Source: an uncultured Dokdonia sp. (GTDB taxonomy: Bacteria > Bacteroidota > Bacteroidia > Flavobacteriales > Flavobacteriaceae). Taken from it: a stretch of 64,000 nucleotides of DNA. This document shows positions 8,041 to 15,717 of this stretch, one piece after another; the stretch's first letter is position 1, and each line of letters opens with the position of its first letter. Made by a program: the position numbers and the translations under genes. The stretch spans positions 496,001 to 560,000 of the forward strand of contig NZ_CANMDS010000002.1 of NCBI RefSeq assembly GCF_947496725.1. The letters are read 5' to 3'. The notes beneath the pieces are model-generated. The model was not told where the DNA came from, did not search any database, and saw nothing but the letters and a program-made list of their open reading frames with translations.

Positions 8041-8697
8041 CTATTTAAGATATTCTAAAAAGGTTTCTCTAGGTATTTCGGCGGCGCCTAGGCTTGCGAG
8101 ATGGTCTGTGTACATCTGGCAGTCTATGAGCTTGTATCCGTTTTTAGTAAGCTTTCGCGAAAGCGTAATAAATCCCACTTTACTAGCATTACTTACAGTG
8201 GCAAACATACTCTCGCCACAAAAAACACCTTTATCTTGCAAGTCTATGCCATACAGACCTCCTACGAGTTTGTCTTCATACCAGACTTCTACAGAGATGG
8301 CATAGCCTAGCTGGTGAAGTCTTAGGTAAGCTTCTACGACGTCATTTGTAATCCAGGTGCCTTGCTGTCCATCTCTTTTAATACGTTTACAGGCGAGTAT
8401 AACTTCTAGAAAATTTTGATTATAAGTAACTGTAAAAGGGTTGTCGCGCAGTAATTTGCGCATAGATTTTGATACGTGTACATCTTGCGGAGCCACTACC
8501 ATTCTAGGGTCTGGTGTCCACCATAAAATGGGTTGCCCCTCATTATACCAAGGAAAAATCCCAGATCTATAGGCAAGTAATAACCAGTCTGGGGTAAGAT
8601 CACCACCTACCATAAGGAGACCCTCTTCGTCTGCCAGATGGTGGTCTGGAAACCAAGGATCATTAGAAAACATATGGTGATCTGGTAGTGGTAGCAC
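8041..8697 (-). CDS. aat: Leucyl/phenylalanyl-tRNA--protein transferase
   Basis: Attaches Leu or Phe to the N-terminus of proteins bearing Arg or Lys, marking them for N-end-rule degradation. The 218-aa protein has the family blocks FPDHHLADEEGLLMVGGDLTPDWLLLAYRSGIFPWY, WWTPDPRMVV, and the catalytic-domain GGLYGIDLQDKGVFCGESMF. The start is a GTG at 8697; the next ATG would cut into the conserved N-terminus. A palindrome copy at 8151-8164 encodes LSRK (TLSRKL) near the C-terminus, replacing the usual helix there. Confidence 0.94.
   Translation of the reverse strand: MLPLPDHHMFSNDPWFPDHHLADEEGLLMVGGDLTPDWLLLAYRSGIFPWYNEGQPILWWTPDPRMVVAPQDVHVSKSMRKLLRDNPFTVTYNQNFLEVILACKRIKRDGQQGTWITNDVVEAYLRLHQLGYAISVEVWYEDKLVGGLYGIDLQDKGVFCGESMFATVSNASKVGFITLSRKLTKNGYKLIDCQMYTDHLASLGAAEIPRETFLEYLK
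8151..8164. repeat. Palindrome copy 3 (coding, aat)
   Basis: Exact GCTTTCGCGAAAGC. Read on the minus strand it gives L-S-R-K. The left arm does not extend the symmetry. Confidence 0.97.
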
Positions 8698-8727
8698 AAT
8701 TTAATTTAATAGGTAGGGCAAAGATAA

Positions 8728-9048
8728 CTATGCCTTATTACTATTAAACGCTTGTATGTGGTCAAAATTCTTTCTAGTGTATAAAATATATAAAAGTGCA
8801 GGGATGGTGTATATAATTGCAACGAGCGCTACTTGTGTGAGATTTTCTAGTAAAAGATAGCTTGTAACAAGCATTAGGCATCCCGTAATGGCTGCTTCTA
8901 TAATTGCGCTTGAGACACGTTTTGGAGAACTGGCACGTTCACACGACTTGCATATGGGTTTATTTAACTCATTTACAGGGTGTTTGATGCTAGTGTTACT
9001 AGCTGTAAAATTCTTATAGCAATTTTGACACAGGTGATAGACTTTCAT
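8728..9048 (-). CDS. Zinc-ribbon membrane protein (hypothetical)
   Basis: 106-aa protein starting at MKVYHLCQNCYKNF. Two CxxC pairs (HLCQNC and PICKSC) form a likely zinc ribbon over residues 6-40, followed by two membrane helices (about 55-95) and a short charged tail. The open frame extends upstream to 9114, but that extension runs through the hairpin terminator of the gene behind it, so I start at 9048. No close family recognised; the plan resembles short DUF3667-like ribbon/TM proteins. Confidence 0.7.
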   Translation of the reverse strand: MKVYHLCQNCYKNFTASNTSIKHPVNELNKPICKSCERASSPKRVSSAIIEAAITGCLMLVTSYLLLENLTQVALVAIIYTIPALLYILYTRKNFDHIQAFNSNKA

Positions 9049-9061
9049 AGCTTTAAAGTAA

Positions 9062-9094
9062 AAAACCCAAATCAATTGAGTTGATTTGGGTTTT
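9062..9094 (-). terminator. Terminator after the DUF3127 gene
   Basis: Perfect 14-bp stem (AAAACCCAAATCAA / TTGATTTGGGTTTT) with a 5-base loop. It lies directly downstream of the minus-strand DUF3127 gene. Confidence 0.8.
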
Positions 9095-9123
9095 AAACTG
9101 TTGCTAGTAAGCACTTTATCGAT

Positions 9124-9516
9124 TTAAAACGGTAGATCGTCGTGGTCGTCGCTATTAAGATTTGTTGCAGGTTCAAAAGAGTCTGCAGGAGGCATAGGAG
9201 GTAATGGTTGTCCTCCACCAGCATTTGCTGCTGCAAGATTCTCTATGCGCCATCCTTGTATTGAGTTAAAATATTTTGTTTCTCCCTGTGGGTTTACCCA
9301 CTCACGACCTCTTAGGTTAATGCTTATTTTTACATTTTGACCTACAGAGTAGTTATTAAGTAAGTCTGTTTTATCTTGTACAAACTCCACCATTATGTGC
9401 TGTGGATACTGCTCTTCTGTTGTGACAACAATCTCTCTCTTTCTAAACCCATTACTCCCAAAAGTTTGAGTCTCACCTATCATTTTTACTTTTCCTTGTA
9501 CTTCCATCGTGTTCAA
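9124..9516 (-). CDS. DUF3127 family protein (SSB-like)
   Basis: 130-aa protein of the DUF3127 family, which is largely restricted to Bacteroidota. A compact beta-rich domain covers about residues 4-95 (EVQGKVKMIGETQTFGSNGFRKREIVVTTEEQYPQHIMVEF ... VNPQGETKYFNSIQGWRIE). It is followed by a Gly/Pro-rich linker and an acidic tip ending DDHDDLPF. An OB-like body plus acidic DDLPF tail recalls single-stranded DNA-binding protein tails that recruit partners; this is an inference. ATG at 9507 is an alternative start. Confidence 0.85.
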   Translation of the reverse strand: MNTMEVQGKVKMIGETQTFGSNGFRKREIVVTTEEQYPQHIMVEFVQDKTDLLNNYSVGQNVKISINLRGREWVNPQGETKYFNSIQGWRIENLAAANAGGGQPLPPMPPADSFEPATNLNSDDHDDLPF

Positions 9517-9543
9517 TTATTAGGGTGTAAATCTATGAAAATT

Positions 9544-10419
9544 CTAACGTTTTGCGAGTAGAATCTTCCACGCGTTATTCACATTTTTTTGAGCCAATAA
9601 TTCTTGCGCTTTTTTGTGTATCACAAGGTCGTCGCCTGTTTTTACTAGTTCCTTTATATGTGCATCACTTGCTATAAATGTATCTATTTGTGCCTGGGTA
9701 GGGAGTTGCTCTACATTACCCAGCATCCCGAGGTCATTACCAGTAAGTATATCGCTCAGGCGTATGTTTTCTGGAATTTGATCTACGCCTATTCCTGTTT
9801 TTGCAATAGGTTTTGGCACTTCAAAAAGCCCTTCTTTTGCACGGCTATACCAGTTTGCGCCCATACGTGATACTTGATCTATTTTAAGTGGGTCTATGGC
9901 ACCAGCCTCTGTAAGAATGGTTTTATCTATATGCATTTTAAGAATCTCGCATATCACGAGGTTACCGGCGCCACCTTGATCACCTAGAGCTTTTACCTCG
10001 ATTACCTTACACTCAAACTGCACTGGAGATTCTGCCACGCGAGGAGGTGTTACCGTTTCTGAGGCAAGCTCTGTAAGACCAGCTTTTACAAATTCATTTA
10101 CGCCCTTTGCATAAGCTGTACTTGCGAGCGACATTTGCTGTACCATTGCATAGTTTACCATATTTACCGTACACTCTGCAACCTCTAGCACGTTATCTAG
10201 CGTGTTTTTTGTTGTATTATCTCTCCCGCTACGAGAGGGTGAGTACACAAGTATGGGAGGATTTGCCCCAAAGACATTAAAAAAACTAAAAGGAGCCAGA
10301 TTTACATTACCATCCTTATCTACAGTACTTGCAAATGCTATGGGACGTGGCCCCACTGCACCTGTAAGGTGACCAAATAACTCAGAAACAGGAATATCTT
10401 TTGGATCTATAGTAAGCAT
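9544..10419 (-). CDS. Flavin reductase family protein (FMN-binding split barrel)
   Basis: 291-aa protein with a flavin-reductase-like split-barrel domain over about residues 10-205 (HLTGAVGPRPIAFASTVDKDGNVNLAPFSFFNVFGANPP, SRSGRDNTTKNTLDNV). The C-terminal part (about 205-291) is helical. Such proteins bind FMN and either reduce free flavin or act as flavoenzymes on unknown substrates. A palindrome copy lies 57 bases upstream of the start, and TATTTTTG on the minus strand (10452-10445) is a candidate -7 box. Confidence 0.88.
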   Translation of the reverse strand: MLTIDPKDIPVSELFGHLTGAVGPRPIAFASTVDKDGNVNLAPFSFFNVFGANPPILVYSPSRSGRDNTTKNTLDNVLEVAECTVNMVNYAMVQQMSLASTAYAKGVNEFVKAGLTELASETVTPPRVAESPVQFECKVIEVKALGDQGGAGNLVICEILKMHIDKTILTEAGAIDPLKIDQVSRMGANWYSRAKEGLFEVPKPIAKTGIGVDQIPENIRLSDILTGNDLGMLGNVEQLPTQAQIDTFIASDAHIKELVKTGDDLVIHKKAQELLAQKNVNNAWKILLAKR

Positions 10420-10475
10420 ATAATTTCTTTTAAAATGTAAGGTTCAAAAATACCAAATCTTATAGGGTCTATTAC

Positions 10476-10489
10476 GCTTTCGCGAAAGC
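10476..10489. repeat. Palindrome copy 4 (intergenic)
   Basis: Exact GCTTTCGCGAAAGC upstream of the flavin reductase gene (minus) and of the 39-codon gene (plus). Confidence 0.97.
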
Positions 10490-10647
10490 TTAACACAAAA
10501 CAATAGATACAAACTAATCATAAGTTGCGATGAATGCACCCGTAGGATTAGGGGTAAAAACCCTAAGCAATATGCGCCATTATAGCTACATACTAATCTG
10601 TTTATGGTTGCATATTTGTGCTGTAGTAATCATTAAATAAAACAATT

Positions 10648-10767
10648 ATGAAATCGCAAACAGAAGAATGGGGACTTCTAGAGCAAATATGCCAAGATGA
10701 AGAATTTGACGTGTCATTTTTTTCTATCGAGTTTCCAGATGGTAGCTCCTATGAGTATCAGAATTAG
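10648..10767 (+). CDS. 39-aa small protein, unrecognised
   Basis: ATG frame of 39 codons in an otherwise empty 480-bp gap. The product is acidic (MKSQTEEWGLLEQICQDEEF followed by DVSFFSIEFPDGSSYEYQN) with alternating hydrophobic residues and no signal peptide. Evidence that it is a gene: isolated position, sensible codon composition like its neighbours, and a very strong rho-independent terminator 48 bases after its stop that no other gene claims. I do not recognise the family. It could instead be part of a small RNA ending at that terminator. Confidence 0.55.
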   Translation: MKSQTEEWGLLEQICQDEEFDVSFFSIEFPDGSSYEYQN

Positions 10768-10814
10768 AAAATCAAAAAATCTTAAGTTTGAATTAGCCTT
10801 TGCTTAGGCACTTT

Positions 10815-10852
10815 AAAACCGGCTATTGTTTGGGGGAACAATAGCCGGTTTT
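10815..10852 (+). terminator. Strong rho-independent terminator
   Basis: Perfect 16-bp stem (AAAACCGGCTATTGTT / AACAATAGCCGGTTTT) with loop TGGGGG, then more T. It terminates the 39-codon gene or an sRNA before the SPFH gene. Confidence 0.92.
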
Positions 10853-10902
10853 TTGTAACATTTTGTATCTTCAAGCCACCAATAGTTAAAACAACACAAC
10901 CT

Positions 10903-12042
10903 ATGGATATTTTTAGCAAGATTAAAGAGAAGCTCAGCAACGAGTTTATAGATATTGTAGAGTGGCTAGACTACACAGATGACACGATTGCACACCGTTT
11001 TGAACGTTATCAAAACGAGATTAAAAACGGTGCAAAGCTCATTGTACGTGAAGGACAGACAGCTGTATTTGTAAACGAGGGACAACTTGCAGATGTTTTT
11101 ACACCAGGTACATATGACCTTACTACGCAAAACTTACCCATTCTTTCAACACTAAAAGGGTGGAAATATGGCTTTAACTCTCCATTTAAAGCAGAAGTTT
11201 ATTTTGTAAACACACACTTATTTACAGATGAGAAGTGGGGGACTAAAAACCCTATAACATTAAGTGATGACCGTTTTGGACTAGTTGAGATTCGCGCTTT
11301 TGGTACTTATGCCTTTAAAATTGCAGATGCTGGGAAGTTTATTGTAGACATCGTAGGGACAGATAATAACTTTACAAATTTTGAAATTAATGAGCATCTT
11401 AAAAGTCTCATTGCTACTAGATTTACAGATACGGTAGGAGAAGCAAATCTCCCTATAGAGCTCTATGCGGCAAATACTTCTGAGCTTTCTGAGACGTGCC
11501 AAGAGGTGATGAAGCCAGAGTTTATGTCTGTGGGTATTTCTCTTGAGAAGTTTTACATCGAGAATGTATCGATGCCAGAAGACCTCAAGAAAGAAATATT
11601 TGAATATAGCCGTTTGGATAAAATAGACCTAGATAAACTTACTAAGTTCAAAACTGCCAAAGCTATAGAAGCTGCAGCAGCAAATGAAGGCGGTACAGCA
11701 GGTGCAGGAATGGGAATGGGAATGGGCTTTGTACTCGCACAACAAATGGGAGGAATGATGTCTCCACAAATGGGAGGACAACAACAAGCACAACCACAAA
11801 TGAATCAAGGTGGAATGATGCCGCCACCTATGCCAGCCGCCGTACAATATTTTTATGCAGTAAACGGTGCGCAACAAGGACCCGTAGGTATAGATCAGCT
11901 CAAGGCTTTATTTGCAAACCGCACTATCAATAAAGAGAGCCTTGTATGGAAGCAAGGTATGGCTGGATGGACAGCATTGCAGGAGGTAGAGGAGCTTAAG
12001 TCGTTTTTAGGAGGTAACACACCGCCGCCACTGCCGGTTTAA
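10903..12042 (+). CDS. SPFH-domain protein with C-terminal GYF_2 domain (YdjI-like)
   Basis: 379 aa. Residues about 1-245 form an SPFH/band-7-like domain of the YdjI/virion-core type (RFERYQNEIKNGAKLIVREGQTAVFVNEGQLADVFTPGTYDL ... VGISLEKFYIENVSMPEDLKK). A Met/Gly/Gln-rich low-complexity linker (about 260-305) follows, then a GYF_2/DUF4339 module at about 312-375 (YFYAVNGAQQGPVGIDQLKALF ... VWKQGMAGWTAL) ending in PPPLPV. In Bacillus the homologue is encoded with a PspA protein and a zinc-ribbon partner in a membrane-stress operon; here the next gene is a zinc-ribbon membrane protein. Probably a membrane-associated scaffold in envelope stress; no pspA is seen nearby. Confidence 0.85.
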   Translation: MDIFSKIKEKLSNEFIDIVEWLDYTDDTIAHRFERYQNEIKNGAKLIVREGQTAVFVNEGQLADVFTPGTYDLTTQNLPILSTLKGWKYGFNSPFKAEVYFVNTHLFTDEKWGTKNPITLSDDRFGLVEIRAFGTYAFKIADAGKFIVDIVGTDNNFTNFEINEHLKSLIATRFTDTVGEANLPIELYAANTSELSETCQEVMKPEFMSVGISLEKFYIENVSMPEDLKKEIFEYSRLDKIDLDKLTKFKTAKAIEAAAANEGGTAGAGMGMGMGFVLAQQMGGMMSPQMGGQQQAQPQMNQGGMMPPPMPAAVQYFYAVNGAQQGPVGIDQLKALFANRTINKESLVWKQGMAGWTALQEVEELKSFLGGNTPPPLPV

Positions 12043-12070
12043 AAATTTTACAATGTAATAGCCTATGTGC

Positions 12071-12084
12071 GCTTTCGCGAAAGC
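12071..12084. repeat. Palindrome copy 5 (intergenic)
   Basis: Exact GCTTTCGCGAAAGC in the 61-bp gap between the SPFH gene and the zinc-ribbon gene, 19 bases before the ATG of the latter. Confidence 0.97.
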
Positions 12085-12103
12085 GTAATTACCCTATGCC
12101 CAT

Positions 12104-13204
12104 ATGGAAGAAAACCCCAGACATAAAACCGAACTTAAAAAGGCCTGCATAAATTGCGGGGCAGAGCTCAAGTATAAGCCAGGTACCACAGCCATCACTT
12201 GTGAGTATTGCGGTCATAAAGAAGAGATATCACTAGAGACTAGCAAGTTTGAAGAGCTAGAACTGTATCCATACCTAGAAAGTATGGGTGATCAAAAAAA
12301 CAGCGAAGAAATCTCTATGTTGCATTGCAAAAATTGTGGAGCAAACCAGCACGTAGAAGAAAACTATAAATCCCTACACTGCGTGTATTGTAGTATGCCA
12401 CTCATACTTGAAGATGCCCGCAAGGAAGACTGGATATTACCAGGAGCTGTCTTGCCATTTCAGATAGATCAGAGTGCCTCTTTTACTATTTTTAAAAAGT
12501 GGGTAAACGGTCTATGGTGGGCGCCTAATAAACTGAAGAAAGCCTCACTAGACCCTCAGTTTACAAAGGGGCTGTACTTGCCTTATTGGACCTTTGATGC
12601 ACAGCTTGCTGCAAACTATACGGGACAGCGTGGTGAGTATTATTATGAGACACAAACCTATCGCGATAGTGATGGTAATAGAAAGAGCAGGCAGGTGCGT
12701 AAAACAAGATGGTATCCCGCCTCTGGTCACGTGTCTGGATTTGTAGATGACACGCTCATAAAAGCATCAAAACAACGCGCTGGTAGAGTTCCCTCTAAAA
12801 TTGCACGCTGGGATCTTAAAAAGCTACAACCCTTCAATAGCGGATTCTTATCTGGTTTTGTGACAGAAAAGTATACCATCCCTCTTAAAGATGGTCATAC
12901 CAAGTCACGTGAGACGGCAAAGCAAATCGCCACAAGCTGGGCCGCTGGAGATATAGGGGGCGACACGCAGCTAGTAACCTCTATAGATATGAAGCTTGCA
13001 GAGGAGACCTTTAAGCATATTTTATTACCCGTTTATGTGAGCTCTTATCGTTACAATGGTAAGGAGTATAACTTCTTTGTAAACGGTGAGACGGGCGCGC
13101 TTTCTGGTAAAAGACCTTATTCGTTCTGGAAAATATTTTTTGCCATACTTGCTGCACTTATTATTATAGGTGTGATTGTGGTTTTTGCTCAGGGAGCGGG
13201 ATAA
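12104..13204 (+). CDS. Zinc-ribbon membrane protein, partner of the SPFH protein (YdjG-like)
   Basis: 366-aa protein with two N-terminal zinc ribbons: CINCGAELKYKPGTTAITCEYC at about 15-36 and CKNCGANQHVEENYKSLHCVYC at about 75-96. A long mixed middle domain (about 110-335) has YLPYWTFDAQL, repeated aromatic/basic segments and WDLKKLQPFNSGFLSGF. One C-terminal membrane helix lies at about 343-362. The arrangement matches the zinc-ribbon partner of YdjI-type SPFH proteins; some databases name the family after a spurious helicase/PriA similarity. It is a separate transcription unit only if the palindrome gap holds a promoter; otherwise an operon with the SPFH gene. Confidence 0.75.
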   Translation: MEENPRHKTELKKACINCGAELKYKPGTTAITCEYCGHKEEISLETSKFEELELYPYLESMGDQKNSEEISMLHCKNCGANQHVEENYKSLHCVYCSMPLILEDARKEDWILPGAVLPFQIDQSASFTIFKKWVNGLWWAPNKLKKASLDPQFTKGLYLPYWTFDAQLAANYTGQRGEYYYETQTYRDSDGNRKSRQVRKTRWYPASGHVSGFVDDTLIKASKQRAGRVPSKIARWDLKKLQPFNSGFLSGFVTEKYTIPLKDGHTKSRETAKQIATSWAAGDIGGDTQLVTSIDMKLAEETFKHILLPVYVSSYRYNGKEYNFFVNGETGALSGKRPYSFWKIFFAILAALIIIGVIVVFAQGAG

Positions 13205-13255
13205 TTTTTGTGTTGTAAATCTTTGTTAAACGCAATGTTATAAGGTGTTAATGCC

Positions 13256-13269
13256 GCTTTCGCGAAAGC
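13256..13269. repeat. Palindrome copy 6 (intergenic, upstream of osmC)
   Basis: Exact GCTTTCGCGAAAGC with CC...GG arms. It covers the place of the -33 element relative to the -7 box at 13280. Confidence 0.97.
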
Positions 13270-13279
13270 GGAATACTTA

Positions 13280-13287
13280 TATCTTTA
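13280..13287 (+). promoter_or_regulatory. Putative -7 box of the OsmC gene
   Basis: TATCTTTA, one base off consensus, 13 bases before the ATG. The palindrome ends 10 bases upstream, so the -33 region falls inside it. Confidence 0.4.
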
Positions 13288-13300
13288 AACAAAAAAGACA

Positions 13301-13717
13301 ATGAAATTTACAAGAAGCGCAAGCGCACACTGGGAAGGAAGCGGAAAAGAAGGAAAAGGAACAATCTCTACCGAAAGTACCGTGCTAGATAAAGCACAAT
13401 ATGCCTTTGGGACCCGATTTGAAGACGGAGTAGGCACAAATCCAGAGGAACTTATAGGAGCAGCACATTCTGGATGTTATACAATGCAACTTAGTTTTTT
13501 ACTCAATGAAGAAGACTACGTAGCAGATGCTCTAGATACGAGTGCAGACGTAACTTTTGAAGATGGGGAGATTACAAAAATTCACCTCACCACAAAAGGT
13601 AAGGTTCCAAATATCTCAACAGAAGAATTTGAAAAAATAGCAACTAAGGCAAAAGAAGTGTGCCCACTATCTAAGCTTATGAAAGCCCAGATTACCCTAG
13701 ATGCCACATTGTTATAG
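13301..13717 (+). CDS. osmC: OsmC-family peroxiredoxin
   Basis: 138-aa thiol peroxidase of the OsmC type, which reduces organic hydroperoxides. The two redox cysteines are in conserved settings: HSGCYTMQLSF near residue 60 and EVCPLSKLMK near 125. The start SASAHWEGSGKEGKGTISTES is typical of OsmC. Single-gene unit with its own candidate promoter and a strong terminator. Confidence 0.92.
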   Translation: MKFTRSASAHWEGSGKEGKGTISTESTVLDKAQYAFGTRFEDGVGTNPEELIGAAHSGCYTMQLSFLLNEEDYVADALDTSADVTFEDGEITKIHLTTKGKVPNISTEEFEKIATKAKEVCPLSKLMKAQITLDATLL

Positions 13718-13738
13718 AAAAGAACTGTTTATGAAATT

Positions 13739-13772
13739 AAAGTCCGCTATGAAACATATCATAGCGGACTTT
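13739..13772 (+). terminator. Terminator after osmC
   Basis: 14-bp perfect stem (AAAGTCCGCTATGA / TCATAGCGGACTTT), loop AACATA, then T6. It can also serve the opposite strand. Confidence 0.92.
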
Positions 13773-13795
13773 TTTTATATGAAATATAGAGCTAT

Positions 13796-14458
13796 TTACG
13801 CTTTACCGTAATCGTGCTCGTCTTGCCATTTTTTAAGATCTGCCCACTTTCCTAGAGCGGCCATTTCGGCTTGCATAGGCCAGGTGCCTGGACGATGTAT
13901 TTCAAAGCGTTTACCACCAGAGTTAAGAACCTCTTGACACTTCTCTACAGAAGTGCTTGCAAGTGCTGCCCACGTTTTGATATCGTGATTATGGAAGAGC
14001 TCAGATATTTTTGGACCTATTCCTTCTACAATAGTAAGATCATCTTCTTTTATTCTTTTCTTACCATACACACCTTTTGCCGCTGCTGCATCAAATGGTA
14101 CGCCTATGATACCTATAGACGGTGATGGTGCACTCGTATTTGTATTTGCAATAACGGTCTCGCTTGTCGCTGCACCGGCTGCAAATGAGCTCGCCATACT
14201 TGCGGTGGTACTAGCTGCTGCTGGAGCCGCTGGTGGAGGTGTAGCCTTAAGCTTTGTTCTACACGCCTCTAGGTCTGCTTCTAGTGAGGCTGTTTTCTTT
14301 CTACACGCATCAAGATCTGCCTTGTAATCATAGGTGTCGTGAGTTGTTGTTTCTTCTTTAGAGCTACCAAAGAGTCTACCTAGTAAGTATCCTAAAATTC
14401 CGCATACTACTCCGGCTATAAGTGGCCAGATCCAGCAAGCTATATTTGAAAAATCCAT
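13796..14458 (-). CDS. Membrane protein with C-terminal helix-hairpin-helix domain
   Basis: 220-aa protein: one N-terminal membrane helix (CWIWPLIAGVVCGILGYLLGRLFG, about 8-31), a coiled-coil segment with a repeated LDACRKK/LEACRTK pattern (about 48-75), an Ala/Thr-rich linker, and a C-terminal helix-hairpin-helix-like domain (about 140-215, DLTIVEGIGPKISELFHNHDIKTWAALASTSVEKCQEVL). The domain is of the DUF4332/L21-like type often fused to OmpA or membrane anchors. It lies 19 bases downstream of the OmpA gene on the same strand, so the two are likely cotranscribed and may function together at the envelope. Confidence 0.75.
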   Translation of the reverse strand: MDFSNIACWIWPLIAGVVCGILGYLLGRLFGSSKEETTTHDTYDYKADLDACRKKTASLEADLEACRTKLKATPPPAAPAAASTTASMASSFAAGAATSETVIANTNTSAPSPSIGIIGVPFDAAAAKGVYGKKRIKEDDLTIVEGIGPKISELFHNHDIKTWAALASTSVEKCQEVLNSGGKRFEIHRPGTWPMQAEMAALGKWADLKKWQDEHDYGKA

Positions 14459-14477
14459 ATGTATATTTTTTAATGAG

Positions 14478-15428
14478 TTAGTTTATAGTTATTACGGCGC
14501 GTCTGTTTTGAGCGCGGCCTTCTTCTGTATCATTTGTTGCAATAGGGTTACGTTCTCCCTTTGTAACAGTTTTGATTTTTGCACCTGCAATCCCATTGTT
14601 TTGAAGGTATTGCTTGCCAAATTCTGCACGCTCAAGTCCCAGTCTATCATTTGTAGCCATACTACCTTGACTGTCTGTGTGTCCTTCTACCGTAATGCTA
14701 GATCCTTCTACCTTATCAAGATAACGTGTGATGTCTCCTAGTTTTTTACGCTGTTGCGCGTTGAGGTTTACAGAAGCCTCTGAGTAGTCAAAATAAATTA
14801 CTAGCGGGTCTGCCTTAATAGCTTCAGCCATATTTGCAAGGTCTTCTTGCGCTTTGGCCTCATCTTCGGCGGCTTGTGCGTAGAGATTGTATGAAACAGG
14901 TCCTCTATAAATATCTCCATCTGGAACTAATTCTTCGCGTAGCTCACCATAGGTGTTAATGCGACTTGAAGAGATACCTTGATCTACAAAGTAATTTTTT
15001 ACAGCAGTGGCACGTGCAAGACCTAGGTTTGCATAAGCCGAGTTGTTTACTTCATCACTGTCATAATAGCCAGTAATATTGACCATTTTGTTGTCATTAC
15101 CTTCTGCATCAAAATAGCCTTTAAGCTTTGCAATACCATTGTTTACATCTCCTGCTACAGGAGTAATGATGGCAAAGTCTGAACTATTAAAATTAAAATT
15201 GTCGTTGCTTGTAAAAGCAAAGTTTCCGTCTGTGCCTCTTAAATTGAAGCCCATTGAGGTGGCCGCTGTGGCAGCAGCTACTGCGTTTTGATCATCTACT
15301 GTTGTTTCTTGCTTATCTGTAGTAGAAGCAGCGCTTGCGCCGGCTCCACAACAAAAAATCCAAGCCAAAATCATACAAATGATAATCGTAAGTAGCATAC
15401 CAAGTAGGTATCCTGATTTCTTACTCAT
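14478..15428 (-). CDS. OmpA-family protein with two OmpA-like domains
   Basis: 316-aa protein with an N-terminal membrane helix (LLGMLLTIIICMILAWIFCCG, about 8-28) rather than a clear cleaved signal. A first, diverged OmpA-like region follows at about 85-175 (KMVNITGYYDSDEVNNSAYANLGLARATAVKNYFVDQGI). A canonical OmpA C-terminal domain lies at about 205-316 (VIYFDYSEASVNLNAQ ... VEGHTDSQGSMATNDRLGLERA ... NRRAVITI). The second domain should bind peptidoglycan. The inner-membrane anchor makes it resemble MotB/OmpA-type tethers rather than outer-membrane OmpA. Confidence 0.85.
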   Translation of the reverse strand: MSKKSGYLLGMLLTIIICMILAWIFCCGAGASAASTTDKQETTVDDQNAVAAATAATSMGFNLRGTDGNFAFTSNDNFNFNSSDFAIITPVAGDVNNGIAKLKGYFDAEGNDNKMVNITGYYDSDEVNNSAYANLGLARATAVKNYFVDQGISSSRINTYGELREELVPDGDIYRGPVSYNLYAQAAEDEAKAQEDLANMAEAIKADPLVIYFDYSEASVNLNAQQRKKLGDITRYLDKVEGSSITVEGHTDSQGSMATNDRLGLERAEFGKQYLQNNGIAGAKIKTVTKGERNPIATNDTEEGRAQNRRAVITIN

Positions 15429-15717
15429 ATTGGTTAGGTTTAAATGGTTCGTGTGACTTAAAGTTAGTTAAAATTTTAACATAACAGCATTTTATGCATT
15501 GATTGTTAGAAATTTATGTATTTCCTCGACGATTTTAATGGGTTTGTCGAGCATTTTTGGGAGTTCAATCCTTGTAAAACACATTGTTTAGTGTGTTTTG
15601 CTGATTTTCAAATGTTTACAAAAAGATAACTTCATAGGCTGTAAGTGGCAAGCCCTTATCTTAGTAAAATTACGGTGGAATGAGATTACGCTTTCGCGAA
15701 AGCGTAAAAAGAAAGAA
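15429..15717. other. 289-bp gap upstream of the OmpA gene
   Basis: No convincing gene. It holds a palindrome copy (15690) and two weak inverted repeats: CTCGAC/GTCGAG at 15525-15551 and AAAACACA/TGTGTTTT at 15576-15599. It should contain the OmpA promoter and the end of the MFS transcript. Confidence 0.6.
15690..15703. repeat. Palindrome copy 7 (intergenic)
   Basis: Exact GCTTTCGCGAAAGC with TTAC...GTAA arms and an A-tract on its right side, 15 bases beyond the 3' end of the MFS gene. Confidence 0.97.
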
